Shown here piece after piece: positions 11,991-25,046 of a DNA stretch of 64,000 bases. The notes under the pieces were generated by a model. That model searched no databases and was not told where the DNA came from. It saw only the letters and a program-made list of their open reading frames with translations. Source of the DNA: Tubiluchus corallicola (Eukaryota; Priapulida; Priapulimorpha; Priapulimorphida; Tubiluchidae); assembly GCA_030141605.1 (NCBI GenBank), contig JAQGDQ010000378.1, forward strand, positions 32,501 through 96,500, read 5' to 3'. Position 1 is the first letter of the stretch, and the number at the start of each line of letters is the position of its first letter. The translations under genes and the position numbers were made by a program.

Positions 11991-12187
11991 GCAGCAAAAC
12001 TCATAAATAAAAACACCCTTTTGTGATGGTCTAATCTAAATGGAGCTATTACACAATAGTATGGAATACCAGGTATAAAACCCTCATTTTGGAATGGCCT
12101 CGTCGGTTCAACTGGCTGACGGGCAGGAGCGTATTCTGTCTCAGCACCTGTTCTGTAAGAAAACAAGCACGGAGTACAGTGGGAGTC
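11990..12187 (+). repeat. Dispersed repeat R1, copy 1 (diverged)
   Basis: This matches 20,434-20,655 (+) and 25,047-25,263 (-). Shared blocks include TGGTATGGAAT or CTGGTATAAAA, GGCTGACGGGCAGG and CTCAGCACCTG.TC.GTA. This copy is the most diverged, especially at the left end. Confidence 0.8.
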
Positions 12188-12189
12188 TT

Positions 12190-13845
12190 TTCAGTTATTT
12201 AAATCTGTGACTTCACTTTGTTATACACATTTCGACATTTTCTGCACAATGACAATTGTCTCTTGACAATTTTAAAAAACATAACGTCATGATTTTAGGA
12301 ACCTTTCTTCAGTTCAATTGATATTTCCACTAAGGTACATTTTTCGTTCTGAAAAAAGTTCCACATATGAATAGAATAACTATAGTGGACGAGCAAGTTA
12401 AGTTTTTGACATTAGCCATAACCGAAAAAAATGACACGTGCAAGAGTCGGGGCTATGCCTGAATTTAACCAAGAATCCCACTACAGGTGCAAAATCGTGT
12501 TCGCAAGACCAGAAAAATGCAGGGAGCTTGATTACATTATCATTTTCTCCCTAATAACAGCAATCGTTTTCACGTAATTGTACTTTGTTTTGATGATCAT
12601 AATTTTGTTGTGTTTTAAATTCGTGTGTCATTTAATGTGATTATGATGCGTGATAAATCATTAACTTATTTTGAATTGAATTACTGTATATGAATTTGAA
12701 CTGATCACATGAACAGTGCTTTGCGACAATGACAAGTTTTACAATGTTAAAAGCTTCGACCATCTATTTCACAATATTGCTAGACACACGCTAAATTATT
12801 TACCAACTAATAAGATTTTTTTGAAATTATATTTGCCTTGACCTATATACTGGCAAGTTATATAATTTAAAAACCAAAAAGCATACAAAGCTAAACTAAA
12901 CGTTCGACATATCTATTTGTGAACTATTAGAAACTTAATCTATTGGCATACATGAAAATCTGTAGGTAATAAACGATGTTTTTTTCCAAAAATGTAGCAA
13001 ATATTCTTACATCTCAATACTGTTTTCATCACTGCAATGACGGAAGTGTTTAATAATATATGAATTATTAATACTGATGACCTTCTGAGTAGGGACGTCA
13101 TTATTAGTAGACCTATCGTAAAAAGGGCACAATGATTAATATTACGCTACCGATTGTTATACTAGTAAATTTACTAGTAAAATATTGAGCGTGTACATGG
13201 ATCCTGTGACATTTTTGTTACTGGTGAACTGTAGTACATATTATTTCGATTCTATTACAAAGGTTCAGTGATCCATTTCTTTGTTTTAAGTTTATGTGCG
13301 TTACTCGAGAAAAATGAAAAACTGAGATTGGAAAATCTGAAAAACTCTTTCTTATATTTACTTGGGAATTTCTCAGCCGTAACGGGAATTTCCAGTACAA
13401 ATATAAACTTTTTTGTCCGCCTTCATAAGGCAGAAACTTCAGGTTCATAAATTTGTTACAAGCAGAAAAAACTGCATATTCACACCTATTTTTTTCGAAA
13501 AATGTTGTTGCGCTTTTGAATTAGTTTGTAAAAAATATGTAGACAATAGTATCATTTATTTATATTGTACTATTTGGTGAAACTAAAGGCCAAAGAAATC
13601 TGCATAAACCCTAAAGGTCATTGAGCCAATATGTGTAAGCATTAAAGGGGAAGGAAGTCAATTTTGAAGCATAACACAAAGAATTTTCCGTACATATTTA
13701 TATTGCTTACGTGTTTAAAACACTTATATAATTGGAAAAGAAAATTTTTAATAATTTTGCCACAATCCCAGTGTGCACCACTGAGTCACAAAAAACATAT
13801 TATTGATCTTACTGATAATATAAAGTAATTTAAACCTTTGCCTAG
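12190..13845. other. Intergenic sequence without recognised features
   Basis: I found no supported gene or repeat. Short open frames here lack start context, splice sites or recognisable motifs. Confidence 0.5.
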
Positions 13846-13849
13846 TAGT

Positions 13850-14100
13850 GAAATGTGTGTTACGAATGCTCTGATTATTTTTCAAACTTTACCCAATGTT
13901 ATCTAAACTTCTTTCAAACAACTACTGTTAAAATGGCTACGTCTAACGGTCATCGCTGGAATTTTAATTTTCAAGTAAATTTTATACATCATTACTGCCA
14001 GCGCAAGCCTTGTATGCAGTGAGATATCATGTGAGTGATATAAAATTTCAAGACCATTTTTAACTTTATTTATCAAAAGTGTTTTTGTGCTTTAAGTGGG
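13850..14100 (+). repeat. Dispersed repeat R4, copy 1
   Basis: This aligns in the same orientation with 19,605-19,830 through TACGAATGC.CTGATTATTTTT, CAAACTTTAC.CAA.GTTATCTAAACTT, TTAAAATGGCT.CG and ATAAAATTTCAA.AC. The copies differ at many sites and by indels, so this is an old dispersed family of about 220-250 bp. It has no recognisable coding content. Confidence 0.8.
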
Positions 14101-14109
14101 CTGAGGAAA

Positions 14110-15540
14110 CGAAATTAGAACTATGTTTATTAAATTGCACGAACGTAAGTAATCTATAGGGCGTACATACGAACAGGTATTAGCACAGGCCCAGGAATCT
14201 CAGTTCCCAAGGGAAATACTCGGGAAAAAGCGGAAATTTACTCAAATGATGGAAAGCAAAAAATATTTAAGCTCGCTATTATCCAGTAGAACACTAACAT
14301 AAAATAACAGTAGCTAACAGTTGAATTGAAGTAAATTAAATTAAACAATTGATTAAGCGAAAATACTAAATTTATTATCTTAAATTGAAACAAGTGAATA
14401 AATATTGTTGCCAGTAATAAAACGATTTCAAATGGAAAAACCAAAACACTTTAATTTAATTATAGAAACAGTATCCTAACAAATCCAAATAAGGGCATTC
14501 ACGAAGTTACCTTTATAACACGGTAATATTCGACAGTATCCGTACTTTAGAATGGATCTAATATTATACGCAAATCTAATATTACATGTATAAATATTTC
14601 TCGCAACTGTTTTTGTAAGTGTATATTATAGTTATTTATCCTTAACGTTTTATTATGTAAAACAACGAATTGATGGAAATGACTTAAAAATCATTGGGCC
14701 TCAATGTTTTATATCGGTTCAACTATTCATTAATATTCTATAAGAACAAATAAAACTCTAGTAAACAAAAATAAACAAAAAAATTCATTGTACTTTGTAA
14801 TATTACAAGAACAAAATTTAGTCTCTAACATTCGTTTTATGTCTTAATACATGGGTGATTTAATCGCAAAATCACAGAAATATTAAATTAATAATATCTT
14901 GTCTTGCTATCTAAATTGTTTATAATACTGTTAGATAGTAAATATAATTGTATACAAAGGAGCAAGTGTGTTTTACTTATTGATGTATTACTATTAGTAT
15001 AATAATTATTATTATTACAAATACTTTAATCTACCCCATAATCTAAGGTAATTTAACTCGTTAAGTAAGATCGCAAATTAATATTAAACTTAGTTCTGAA
15101 AGTTAAAAGTAGTACAGTATGTTTAAAACTTTTATATCATAAAAAGTACGTAATTGTTACACCATAATAAATTACAAATTATTTTTAATTTGCAGTAAAT
15201 TTCGCGTCTATTCAAGCTCCATAAATTGGTTGCAAAATATGAATCATCGACGTCACGCGTGCACTCAAAGCATTACACCTTTTATACCTGCCCCGCGAGT
15301 CAACGATTTATTTTTCTTAATGCATTTTTAAAGCTTATATGCCAATAATGACTTCTTTTATTATCAAATCTCCAGCAAATCGTGTAATTTTTAGATTATT
15401 CAATTTACGCAAGAGCGATAAACTGTTTTTCCCATTCCCACCTCTGGCGTATTTAACTCTTTGACTAGTACGCCTCGCTCGCCCTAATGCATATATTTCC
15501 GCCTGCACACCTATCGGCTAATACCATAAAATTATCTTCT
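14110..15540. other. AT-rich intergenic sequence
   Basis: No genes or RNA genes were recognised. The sequence is AT-rich with simple TTA/ATT runs near 15,000. Confidence 0.5.
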
Positions 15541-15544
15541 GTTT

Positions 15545-15890
15545 TATTTTGCTCGCTTGGTTGAATCCGGTCGGGCGGCGTGCGACCGACAAACGGCAAA
15601 GACCATCACGAACCCCCTTCAAAAATTCGAAATATCTGAAAGGACGAGAAAGGAAGGAACAGCATTAATGAAAAAGTTTCTTTTGGTGGCAGGAATGTTA
15701 GGCAGGAAAGAGCGTACTGTCGTGCATTTCCCGGCTACGTTCCGGGATTCCCGGATAACGCCTCCCGGTCCGGATTACCGGCGTTTCCTCTCCGCATTTC
15801 CCGCCTGCGAAACCGAGTTTGCAGAATTTGCATACGCAAAGGTTTGCTGGCGAGAGTCGATAATTACTCGTCAACTCTTTCACGCCTAAA
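15545..15890. promoter_or_regulatory. Local GC-rich island, regulatory candidate
   Basis: This stretch is far more GC- and CpG-rich than its flanks. It holds E2F-like TTTCCCGCC (near 15,797), repeated CCCGG/TCCGG steps and an octamer-like TTTGCATAC (near 15,829). A 110-codon open frame crosses it but shows no recognised motif. A promoter or enhancer is likelier than a gene, though a small first exon cannot be excluded. Confidence 0.3.
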
Positions 15891-15899
15891 ATCATCAAG

Positions 15900-18590
15900 C
15901 AGAGAATGAGAAATAAAAGAAATTTGTTACCTGTAACGCCTGTTGCTCCAAGAAGCCAAGAGAAGCTCGTCCGTATGCGAGCCCGGAACGCACATGTATG
16001 GCCAGTATCTCTGACAGACTCTCATCAATAATGTATTAGTATGGTGATGTGCACAATGACTCGGGGTAGGAGAGACCACGGGTGGTGTGTGCACTTACTT
16101 AACATTTGGGTTCGTAATAGCGCCATTGGAACGGTAATTAGAGCTGCTGTGTGGGAAGACGTAGGTGGTTGCAAGAGATGCGGAGGAAGTATGCTTTCTA
16201 AATGGAATAAATAACTAGACAGTGAAAAAATGTATTCATGTTTTGCAAAATTGGACAATTGTATAAAATCATAACGGATTATGCTGTCCATTGGTCGCGT
16301 TGAAGCATTGTTTGACCCTTTCTTGCGGTAAAGTGTAAAACAAAACAATAATCGTTCCATTCATCATCAACTGTTTATCGTAAGCATATGATCATAAATA
16401 TTTAATTTTGTAATAGTAATTAATTGTTTCACGAACTTTAAACCCGCTATTTCAGTTCTCACTCTCACGAAGTCGGTTTCGCTGAGACACGTGACAATAT
16501 AATAAAAAAAAATCTATAATTTCCATATCTATAATTGTGGTAATGCCAAAGTAAGTGTTACCATTGGTTTAATGGAGTGGAGTTGCCAAAATTGTTGAAC
16601 AAATTCGACTCAAACTATTGGTCTGACGTCTGACCGTGGATTACAAACGACGTCAGTGCCGCCGCCTTGCATTTAAGGTAGCAAATCGAAAATTTAACCA
16701 GTTTTAGGCTTTTTTCAAAAATGTCATCACCCAGCAACAAGGATAGCATCCAGATGTGTAGCAATTTGTACTCGAATCCGCGATCATAATTAGCTGCATA
16801 TCTATTTGTCTTTCTTGTCATTAATTAAAAATAATACGATCTCAGTCAAAAGATGAATATATGCATATGTAGTGTCATGGCCAGGAAAAGACAATGTTTG
16901 AAAATGACACATAAACTAAGTATAGAAATAAGTGAAATATAAAAAGAAATAAATCATTTCTAAAATACTAAATTCAGGTTTGCATTTGCGTGTTGCAATA
17001 TCCAAAAAATTATAGTTTTCTGAACTGCCATACAAAGTCCATCTAACTACTTTCTCCCTTCACCGAAATACATTTCGTTAAAATCTTTGCTCTTGGTTTG
17101 GTTGTTATAAATGTCTACAGGGAGTTGTATGAATATGAAACGTGATACTACGATGTAAAAATAATTGTGTTTCCGTATTTCTATCTTTGTTTAAAAAATT
17201 AAGAAAATAACAACTGCAGCAAATTCTACTACACTGACGCATGTATGTAGTCATGATCAGTTCAAACTAAGCATAGAAAAGAATTTTATTGTTTTACTGC
17301 AGCAGTAAACCAGTCGAGAGTCGATGCTTGTAGAGATATACGCTGCACCCATTATTAGTTGAAAGTTCCTTGCTTTGACAGGTTCAGCTTACATAAAGCG
17401 TTTTTCGTGATACATTTAAATGTTTTGCAGCATTATTTAGGGGAACAGGAATCCGTATAAGGTACATATTTATAGGACATGAGACATTTTTACCGACGTG
17501 GCGCAGCTAGGACTGTGTTGGATGATACCATAATTACTGTGTTACCTTGTTCATATCAGCGTTCATATCATCATATCATATATGCATCAAAATGATTAAC
17601 CGAAATTGTGAAGTTAAGTTCATTGCTTATACTGAAACAAAGGGAATAAATTACTGATTTCATTCTGTATAAATTATTTTTACATTTAAAACGCTTTTGC
17701 AGCATTTGCAACTATACTACCCACTACCCGTCGAGAGTTGAATTTGCTATATAACTGCATGGCACTCACCATTAGCTTGACTGCAAATACAGATTTGCCG
17801 CCATTGTTTACTTACGATAGGGTTTCGAAATAAAGCATTTTATTACTTACTTAATCGGCATGTATGACAAGTCTATCATGGTTTTTGTGTGAGTTTTTCA
17901 CGTATTCAATATGAAATGGTTTCTATTGAGTTTATTATGCAAGCTGTACATATGCAGCAAATTTGCGGCGTTCATCAAGGTGCTAATTTGCGAGCAGTGT
18001 TATGAAATTTATAAAATGTATAATTAGAATTTCTTGTCTGTGAAACTTACAATTGCCTGCACTGTACAAACCAATTAAATCATGTTATTAAGCTCGCCCC
18101 TCTAATACTACGCAACAATAACGAGTTAGCTTAAAAATCCTGGTTTTGTTAGCAGGTCGAGTAGAGAAAGATTTACATATAAATTATCTGAATGCAAATT
18201 CCGCTATGGTTAGAAGCAAATTAAAAGATTAGAACCAAGTTAGGAAGGTCTTTCCTGAAGGATCATTCGAGATTTAAACCAGGCAGAAAATGTGCTTTAC
18301 ATTTCTTGCTGAACTCGAAATGAGTGTGTACCTTTTCTGACGTAACTTGTCACTTGCTGGTAGGAAGTATTGCTGGCTTCCAGCTTGTTGGTGAGCCCTA
18401 AACTTAGCATTAAAAAAAAAGTTGCATTTTACGAAGTTCATTCTGTTTGGATCTATAAATTTTCGGGAAAGTTTAAAACAGCTAAAGTAGAGCCCTCTGT
18501 AATCGATCATTTGCGATGACAATAAAAGAATTTCAAATTTGTGAAACAAAAAAATTACACTGTAGAAGGCTAAATAAATCAGCCTTTTCA
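15900..18590. other. Intergenic sequence without recognised features
   Basis: No gene supported on either strand. A minus-strand open frame at 16,025-16,360 has no recognisable motif or splice context. The rest is AT-rich. Confidence 0.45.
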
Positions 18591-18597
18591 TTTCGTT

Positions 18598-18704
18598 GCG
18601 TTCAGACTACAGTGTTTTCTCTCGCAAGTTATTACAGACAGGCATTATTCTTTGCAAGAACTCCCAGAGAGAACTTGCGAGAGAAAACTTTCAAGTCTGA
18701 ACGC
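18598..18704. repeat. Inverted repeat, 33-bp arms (foldback/MITE-like)
   Basis: The left arm 18,598-18,630 (GCGTTCAGACT...TCTCTCGCAAGTT) and right arm 18,672-18,704 are reverse complements at about 29 of 33 positions, around a 41-nt loop. The mismatches cluster in the middle. This fits a tiny foldback transposon or a structured RNA stem. No clear target-site duplication was found. Confidence 0.9.
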
Positions 18705-19604
18705 GCCGTTGTCAAAGCCACAGTTACAAAACTGCCTTCTTGTAGACTGGGAATGAGATCGAATGTTTGAGTGGTTGAGCCAAAGTACATGAAGAACACA
18801 AATAAATAAAAATCACACAAAAACAAAAAAGACCAAAAAAGTACTTAAACACACAAAAACGGCCAACTAATTAGCTTACAACAACAACGTTTTTAATCTT
18901 CTTGCTCGTCCCTTTTCCTTTCTTCTAACTTCTTTCGTTTCACCAGATTCTCTTCAACTTACTAGAGGACGACGGTAACAGATATTTTCTCAAACGTCTT
19001 TCAAACAACTGTCTTTTCCTGCAATGTAAATAAATTTTCATGATGATTTTGACCACATTGACCACCAGTTGCGCATGATTAAAAACTAAAACCATTAAAC
19101 CAGTTACAATGGGCAAGGCGAATAATTTGAGAAGCCATTCTTTTCAATTTAAATAATTTTCAAGAATTTGAGTAAATAATGATCATTTTATTATAGTTAA
19201 CTTGATGAATTTGAACGTTTTAGTTTTTAGAATTATGCCTACTAGAACTGAGTAGTTTTATTCTAAATAACACTCAAGCTGGACAAATTTATTTAAATAA
19301 CAACTTGGAACTCATAAATAGAGTAATTTGGTATGAACAACCGTCGACTAGGAACCTTGCTCTCATGCAGAGAAGTTTAATATTAAAACGATAACGTTTG
19401 ACAGTTATACTCATTAATTATGAGTAACAGAAGTCGAGAGTGAAGAGCTTGATACTCAAACTGAGTACTTCAATACTCAATATGAGCAAATCTGTTATAA
19501 AGTACTCAATGGAAATTCCTAGGTGCTAATAATAGGTGCTCACCAAAAAAACACGTATTTGATCTTATTACAAACATCATATATAACTTTTGCTTAGTTT
19601 GAGA

Positions 19605-19830
19605 AGAGTGTGCTACGAATGCCCTGATTATTTTTTTAAACTTTACGCAAAGTTATCTAAACTTGTTTCAAACGATCTACCATTAAAATGGCTGCGCTTG
19701 ATGGTTATCGCGGGCGTTACTGTGCACGCAAGCCCTGCATGCAAAAAGGCAATAAGTAAGTGGTATAAAATTTCAATACGAATTTTAAGCTTAATTTTTG
19801 AAGAGTGCTTTCGTGTGCTTTAAAAAGACT
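19605..19830 (+). repeat. Dispersed repeat R4, copy 2
   Basis: Second copy of the family at 13,850-14,100, same orientation. It begins GTGCTACGAATGCCCTGATTA and ends near TGTGCTTTAAAAAG. The open frame through it is not supported by the other copy. Confidence 0.8.
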
Positions 19831-20326
19831 AACTTTTCTTGATCAGAGCCAGAGCCTAAAGCTTAGTGTACTGCTTATTGAACTTAATTCGCTCCGTTAT
19901 CCATTTCGACGCGCTGTAGAGCAAGCATCCAGCAATCACTTGCATGCCCAGCTTAATATAAACGGTTGTGGTAGGATCGAAACTTATCTTATTATCAATG
20001 CTAAATTTTTAAGATGAAGCACTGGACTGACAGAAATGCTTAGCCTCCTTCAATAAGAAAAAAAGCCAGGATGTACGAGAAAAGTTTTCACAGTGGTCAT
20101 CCATCTATTTACTGACTTGATGTTGCTTAATTTTTGCCCAATTTGCTTGCTTTGTGGAATTGCTCAAGTAATTCGTTTTATACTTGAGAGTAACTTCTTC
20201 TTTGATTGCTATTCTAGGCTTAAATATTGAACAATGATAAAACCAGAATTAATAAACCTAATTACGTAATCAATAATTAACCTAACGATTAATTAACTGA
20301 AAGAGGAAGAGACTGAACAATTGCGA

Positions 20327-20412
20327 GTCAGCCAGGAATCGAACCCTGAACCATGTTGTATCACGCTGTCCCTCTATATCTGTACGACTGCGTATCAATC
20401 AGAGCCACTTAC
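20327..20412 (-). pseudogene. tRNA-derived sequence with intact B box
   Basis: The minus strand has a perfect B box GGTTCGATTCC inside a T-arm-like CAGGGTTCGATTCCTG hairpin, with an A-box-like TGGCTCTGATTGA about 60 nt upstream. The acceptor ends do not pair and the anticodon arm is unclear. It is likely a tRNA-derived SINE head or pseudogene. It lies next to repeat R1 copy 2. Confidence 0.5.
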
Positions 20413-20433
20413 TTACAGTAACGTGAAAGTACT

Positions 20434-20655
20434 GTTACGGGGGCTAAATGCCGTTTATTTTCGACCCCATCCCCCCTCTACATTGTGATGGTTCGATCCA
20501 TGACGAAGCCATTGCATATCAGCGTTGCATAGCAGCTTTAAGTAGCTGGTATGGAATGACCGCGTCTGTTCAGTGGGCTGACGGGCAGGTGCGTTTTTCG
20601 CCTCAGCACCTGCTCCGTAATGACAACCGGCATGGAGCACAATGGATAAGATATC
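20434..20655 (+). repeat. Dispersed repeat R1, copy 2
   Basis: Best-defined copy of a roughly 220-bp family, bounded by GTTACGGGGGCTAAATGCC on the left and GGATAAGATATC on the right; both ends recur in the minus-strand copy at 25,047-25,263. An internal GGTTCGATCC resembles a pol III B box, so a SINE origin is possible. Open frames across it are not conserved between copies. Confidence 0.88.
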
Positions 20656-21200
20656 GGCCGTGTTACTTGATTCTATAATTTTACTTTTACTACTGTTTTG
20701 CTGTTTTTTCACGACTATGCTATGGCGGAGCGTATCAGCACCGTTCGCTCAACGCTACAGTATTATATCCCTGATTATATCAAACTGTATTCATTTCAAC
20801 TGTTTTTCCCTACATAATGTCTCTCAGATAAATTATCATTTTTCCTTTGCCTTTACTCTCACTTCTCACACATGGCACTGCACCAGAAGCGTTTTCTGTT
20901 GTGCAAGAGAAAGCAAAAATAACGCTGAGCTTTTCCAAGACAGAAGTACAAAACGTATTATTAAATGTTAATAGCTCTGCTGTAAACGTAATTAAGAAAC
21001 CCTGCAATTAAAATTCGATGCAATTAGAACATCAAAATGCCTCATCACATTTCATGTTAGAGCATTCGATAATTAAAAATGTTAATTACTAATTTGTGAT
21101 TAACTGACACAGCGCTGCCTATAATATTTTTTGCAAAATGTCCGTTAGATCAGCTGCGCAATTAAAGTTTCCCATTCGTATTTTGCTTCGCCATGCAGCA

Positions 21201-21390
21201 CCCCCCCCCCCCCCACAGGATCTGACTATATACAATACACAACAATACGTCTCTGCAAACTGTAATTGCTCCTGCATAATAGTCGTGTAGCAGAGTTACG
21301 AGCCGACGAAAGTAATGATGACGATGATGAAAAACAAGGATAGCAATGATAATATAAATCTCCATGGGTTCATAAGCTGGGGGGGGGGAG
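21201..21390. repeat. Poly-C (21,201-21,214) and poly-G (21,380-21,388) runs
   Basis: A C run of about 14 and, some 165 bp later, a G run of about 9 on the same strand. The two could pair as a stem or form G-quadruplex/i-motif structures. Such runs are error-prone in assembly. Confidence 0.85.
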
Positions 21391-22069
21391 AATGTAAATC
21401 GAGGCATATCGCTGTTATTAGTTGACAGGTCCTATGAGAGGGTGGTCCAGTCGGTATTTTGTTCCGCGGCTAAGAAGGACCCACAGCAACCATGCAATGC
21501 CATCCCCCCTTAAAACAATCACTTTCTACTAGCTCCGCCCAATATACACTTACATTCACATACTCACACATCACTATACTTATCACTCTTACTTCTTTTT
21601 ATTAGTATTTATTAATAATTATTGTAGACCTATTTGTATAGATATACGGTGAATGTAAATATGATTTATGCTGCTGGATTAAAGAAATATGTTTGTTATA
21701 TCATGTTAAATCTGATCATGGAAATAAAGCATTTATGACACTTTACATGCAGCTATATCGGACAGTGGACATCAAATCCTCAATTTCGAGACTCTCTGCT
21801 TGCCTCCGGGTGCCAAGGGGTCTTGTGCCGCTTTGCAAAACTTCTCTTGGAAGCCCTGTGGGTTGGAAGAGTGATATTTGCAGAAACGTCTACAAGTTTG
21901 TCATCAATCTAAACTCATGGATATAGCTTGCCATTTTGCTCGTAGTAATTCAGGAAAGTACATTAGAATTAATCACGCACGGTAACAAGCCTCGTAATAT
22001 GGCAGTAAAGTTCTACCGCTTCCGAGTACAGGCATGGTGATATAATGCTTCCTTCCTTCCTTCCTCCTC

Positions 22070-22188
22070 TAGTAGAGCGACGCATGCGCAGACGCCATCG
22101 CTGTTTGCTAGTGCATTATCTACAAGGTGTTTTGCGGGGAGAGCATGAAAAAGCCCTGATTATGGTCACTTAGTGCGTTTGTTCAAAG
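22070..22188 (+). promoter_or_regulatory. TATA-less promoter candidate with possible 5' exon
   Basis: An NRF1-like GCATGCGCA (22,082-22,090) is followed by a YY1-like GCCATC (22,094-22,099), a pairing common at TATA-less animal promoters. About 90 bp downstream TTCAAAG|GTCAGT could be a donor. This could be a non-coding first exon of the catenin gene, but the distance (about 10 kb) makes that a guess. Confidence 0.22.
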
Positions 22189-22629
22189 GTCAGTCCTTTC
22201 AGCTAGCACAACTATAGTCACAGGTGTGCAGCAGGAGTTCCATCAGAAGTCTCCTTGTAGTATTTTTGGAAGTTGGCGAAGGAGTCAAAATTCAGTTTAA
22301 GTTTAAGTTTATACTTAATACATGTCTCTAAAGCTAGTAGTCTTGCTGTTAGGGCAGAACTTGGAGTATACCCAGTTCATATATATTTATAATTAAATTA
22401 ATGATGAAATTTCTGGTTGCTTATATTAGAAATGCCTGAAGATAGTTTAGTACATAGTGCTTATTTGATGTCTTTTCTTGGATATGAATGATAACTTGGG
22501 TTAATATGTATTAGGAAAATATTATGTGAACTTGGCTTTACCCATGTTTGGGAGAACGGATGTATTTTCAGCAAAACTAAGCTAATTCACTCAATCGAAA
22601 AGAAATTGTGCAGTAATTATAATAGCTAT

Positions 22630-22990
22630 TTTGTAAATGCTACCCATAATGACAACCCAAAATGGCTCTAATAAACTAAGGACGTATAAATTGTTCAAAT
22701 CTGAGTATAAACTCGAAAACCATATTTTGATTAGTGGAGTTCCTGGAGCACATAAGGAAACCTACAGAAAATTTCGTGTTAGCGCGCATAGATTACAAAT
22801 TGACGCTGGTCGATATACCAGACCTAAAACACTTGCTGATATGAGAAAATGTACTTTGTGAAAGAATTGGAGCATGGAAGATGAGTATTTCACTTTAGTA
22901 TGCAATGCAATGCAATGCTTATTGTTAAGAAAGGCCTGCGTTCTTAAATCCAATATGAGATATTTTTCTAGAATTCTCATCCATGTGTGA
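22630..22990 (+). mobile_element. Decayed non-LTR retrotransposon fragment
   Basis: The frame at 22,637-22,861 reads KLRTYKLFKSEYKLENH, then FRVSAHRLQIDAGRYTRPK and RKCTL. It continues, frameshifted, as SMEDEYFTLVC. This order (KLRTYxLFK, K.R.S.H.L.IE.GR, C..C, ED.yHF...C) is the conserved C-terminal part downstream of reverse transcriptase in a widespread group of animal non-LTR elements. It is frameshifted and lacks the enzymatic domains, so dead. Confidence 0.72.
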
Positions 22991-23289
22991 TATTGATAAG
23001 TTTATATTTTCAACAAAAGTGGAAATGTGGAAGTCAAGAATTTGTTGATTAACTGTGTGCATAAAATACGTGATTCTTAATTAAGAGGTATGAATCAATT
23101 TTGCTAAGAATTGATGCATTTAATCAGCACTGTGATATATATGTAGATGCATTTTTTATAAATAATGGTATTTTATAATCAACTTCGCTTAAAAATAGCC
23201 CTGTAGTTGTAGGGACATGTACCTGTGCGCGTTGTTTATTTAAGTGCGTGATTTCTTAATTGTACTTGTATTTTTGTTTGTAAAATGAA

Positions 23290-23455
23290 ATGTTTATATT
23301 ATATATATTATATTATATACTTATATATATATATATATATACTTATATAATATATAACTATACTTATATATATACTTATATAATATATAAGTATACTTAT
23401 ATATATACTTATATAATATACTTATATATATATATATATATAATATACGTCAAAT
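23290..23455. repeat. AT-rich tandem repeat (TATATACTTATATAA units)
   Basis: (TA)n runs are interleaved with ACTTATATA units, many of them self-complementary. The array is palindrome-prone and would be unstable. Confidence 0.92.
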
Positions 23456-23499
23456 AAATACATCATAGATACAACATAAATGCGTCATAGATACACTGC

Positions 23500-25045
23500 T
23501 GCTGTAGTAGTAATACTCTACAGAGTCTGCAATCTACTAATAGTGAAGAGATGTGACGGTGGCGACAGTGGTGGTGATAGTACCTCAAAAAAGTACCCCA
23601 ATCTGCTGATTGGCAGTGTATTGGTGGTTGTCACTGTCAAGCAATTTAATTTAGCCTTGTAGAATTTTTTGTTTTTGCATTTGCAGAATTTGTGTTTGAA
23701 ATGAAGCCAGTCTAAGTCACGTGACGTAAGTGTAAGTTTAGTAGTATACGCCACTTATCAAGCACACGCTTTATTTTATACCTAGTTAAATTTTCTGTTC
23801 ATTGATACTTGAATAATGCCTTTTTGTGAGACTTGAATTGAATTTCTTGATCTTTGTTATAATTTAATAGTCATTAGTCGTATTGTCAAGCCAAAGTTGT
23901 CACCAGTAAATGTAGTCTACTTTAATAATTGGTCAATAATTTAAAATCGTCAGACATTGTTTCAAGTTTCTGGAATCATAAACTAATCATTTGTTTCAGT
24001 ATTCCTAAAATATAAATTTTCACTTTGTCTAAACAGTAATTAATTTTTAGGAGGCTTTTAAGCACTTTTTGTGATCTGTTATTTTAATAAATTGCAAGTC
24101 TATTGCACAGTTCAATGCTGATTTTTGCCGTTAATTTGCCTGGACTGGGCGCATCCACGGGTGCCTTATAGTAATAGCAACTCGGATTCAGATTCCTTCA
24201 GATTGCTTGATTGTCTGTCTGTTTTTACTCTTTTGTTCGTTTCTTACTTAGTTGTTGTTAGTTTAGTAGTATTTAATTATTTATAGTAGATTAACAAAAC
24301 ATTATGCATCTGATACAGGTATCTCCACAGTGAAAGTGCAAATAAAAGAATCATAGGCATCGCAACTAATACTACGCTCGATTTTATAACAGGATCGATC
24401 AGTTACAATCAGCAGATGGTGATGAAACTTACACACATGAACAGTAAAAAGGCGTCAATTTAATAATAACAGTAGTAATGAAAATACGTTTACAAAGTAA
24501 GTTGGCTAGTTAATCGTCTAACAGTATATTGCAGTAAAGCAAAAGGTTGATATAACCAACTGCTGTAATAAGCTATGGACTTAACAAAGCACGATTATGA
24601 CCAGTTTGTAAAATACGACAGGATTCTAATTTTGCAAAAGTTCACGCGTTACAATCTGGTGGTCGCGTAAGTCGTCTAATAATGCCGTTCTAGCTCTTAT
24701 TATATTTTACGCATTCGAAAAGGAAATGGTAAGAAGTTCCTATAAAATTACCGCAGCTACATTTTTTGTCGTCAATTAAGTTTCTACTAAAAAGGTCACC
24801 TTCTAACTGGTAAAAATTTGTTGTCTGTTTGTTTGTTATTTGTATATTTTTCATTTGTTGTATGCGTTTTTTACGTTTATTTTTGCTTGTTTACTCTTTT
24901 GTTCGCCGACTCTTTCATTGACTATAAACTCCGCATATTGTAACGCTGAGCGGAAGGTGCTTATACGTAAGTCACGGCGTAGTTGTGAAGAAAACGTAAA
25001 AAAATCATTAATAAAAGTGAAATTATAGAATTAAGTAACTCGACA
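23500..25045. other. Intergenic sequence without recognised features
   Basis: No supported gene or RNA gene. Short frames with no motifs, AT-rich. Confidence 0.45.
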
Positions 25046-25046
25046 A

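Noticed and set aside
20327-20412. Functional tRNA gene
   Set aside because: The B box and T-arm are intact, but the acceptor stem does not pair and no clear anticodon arm forms.
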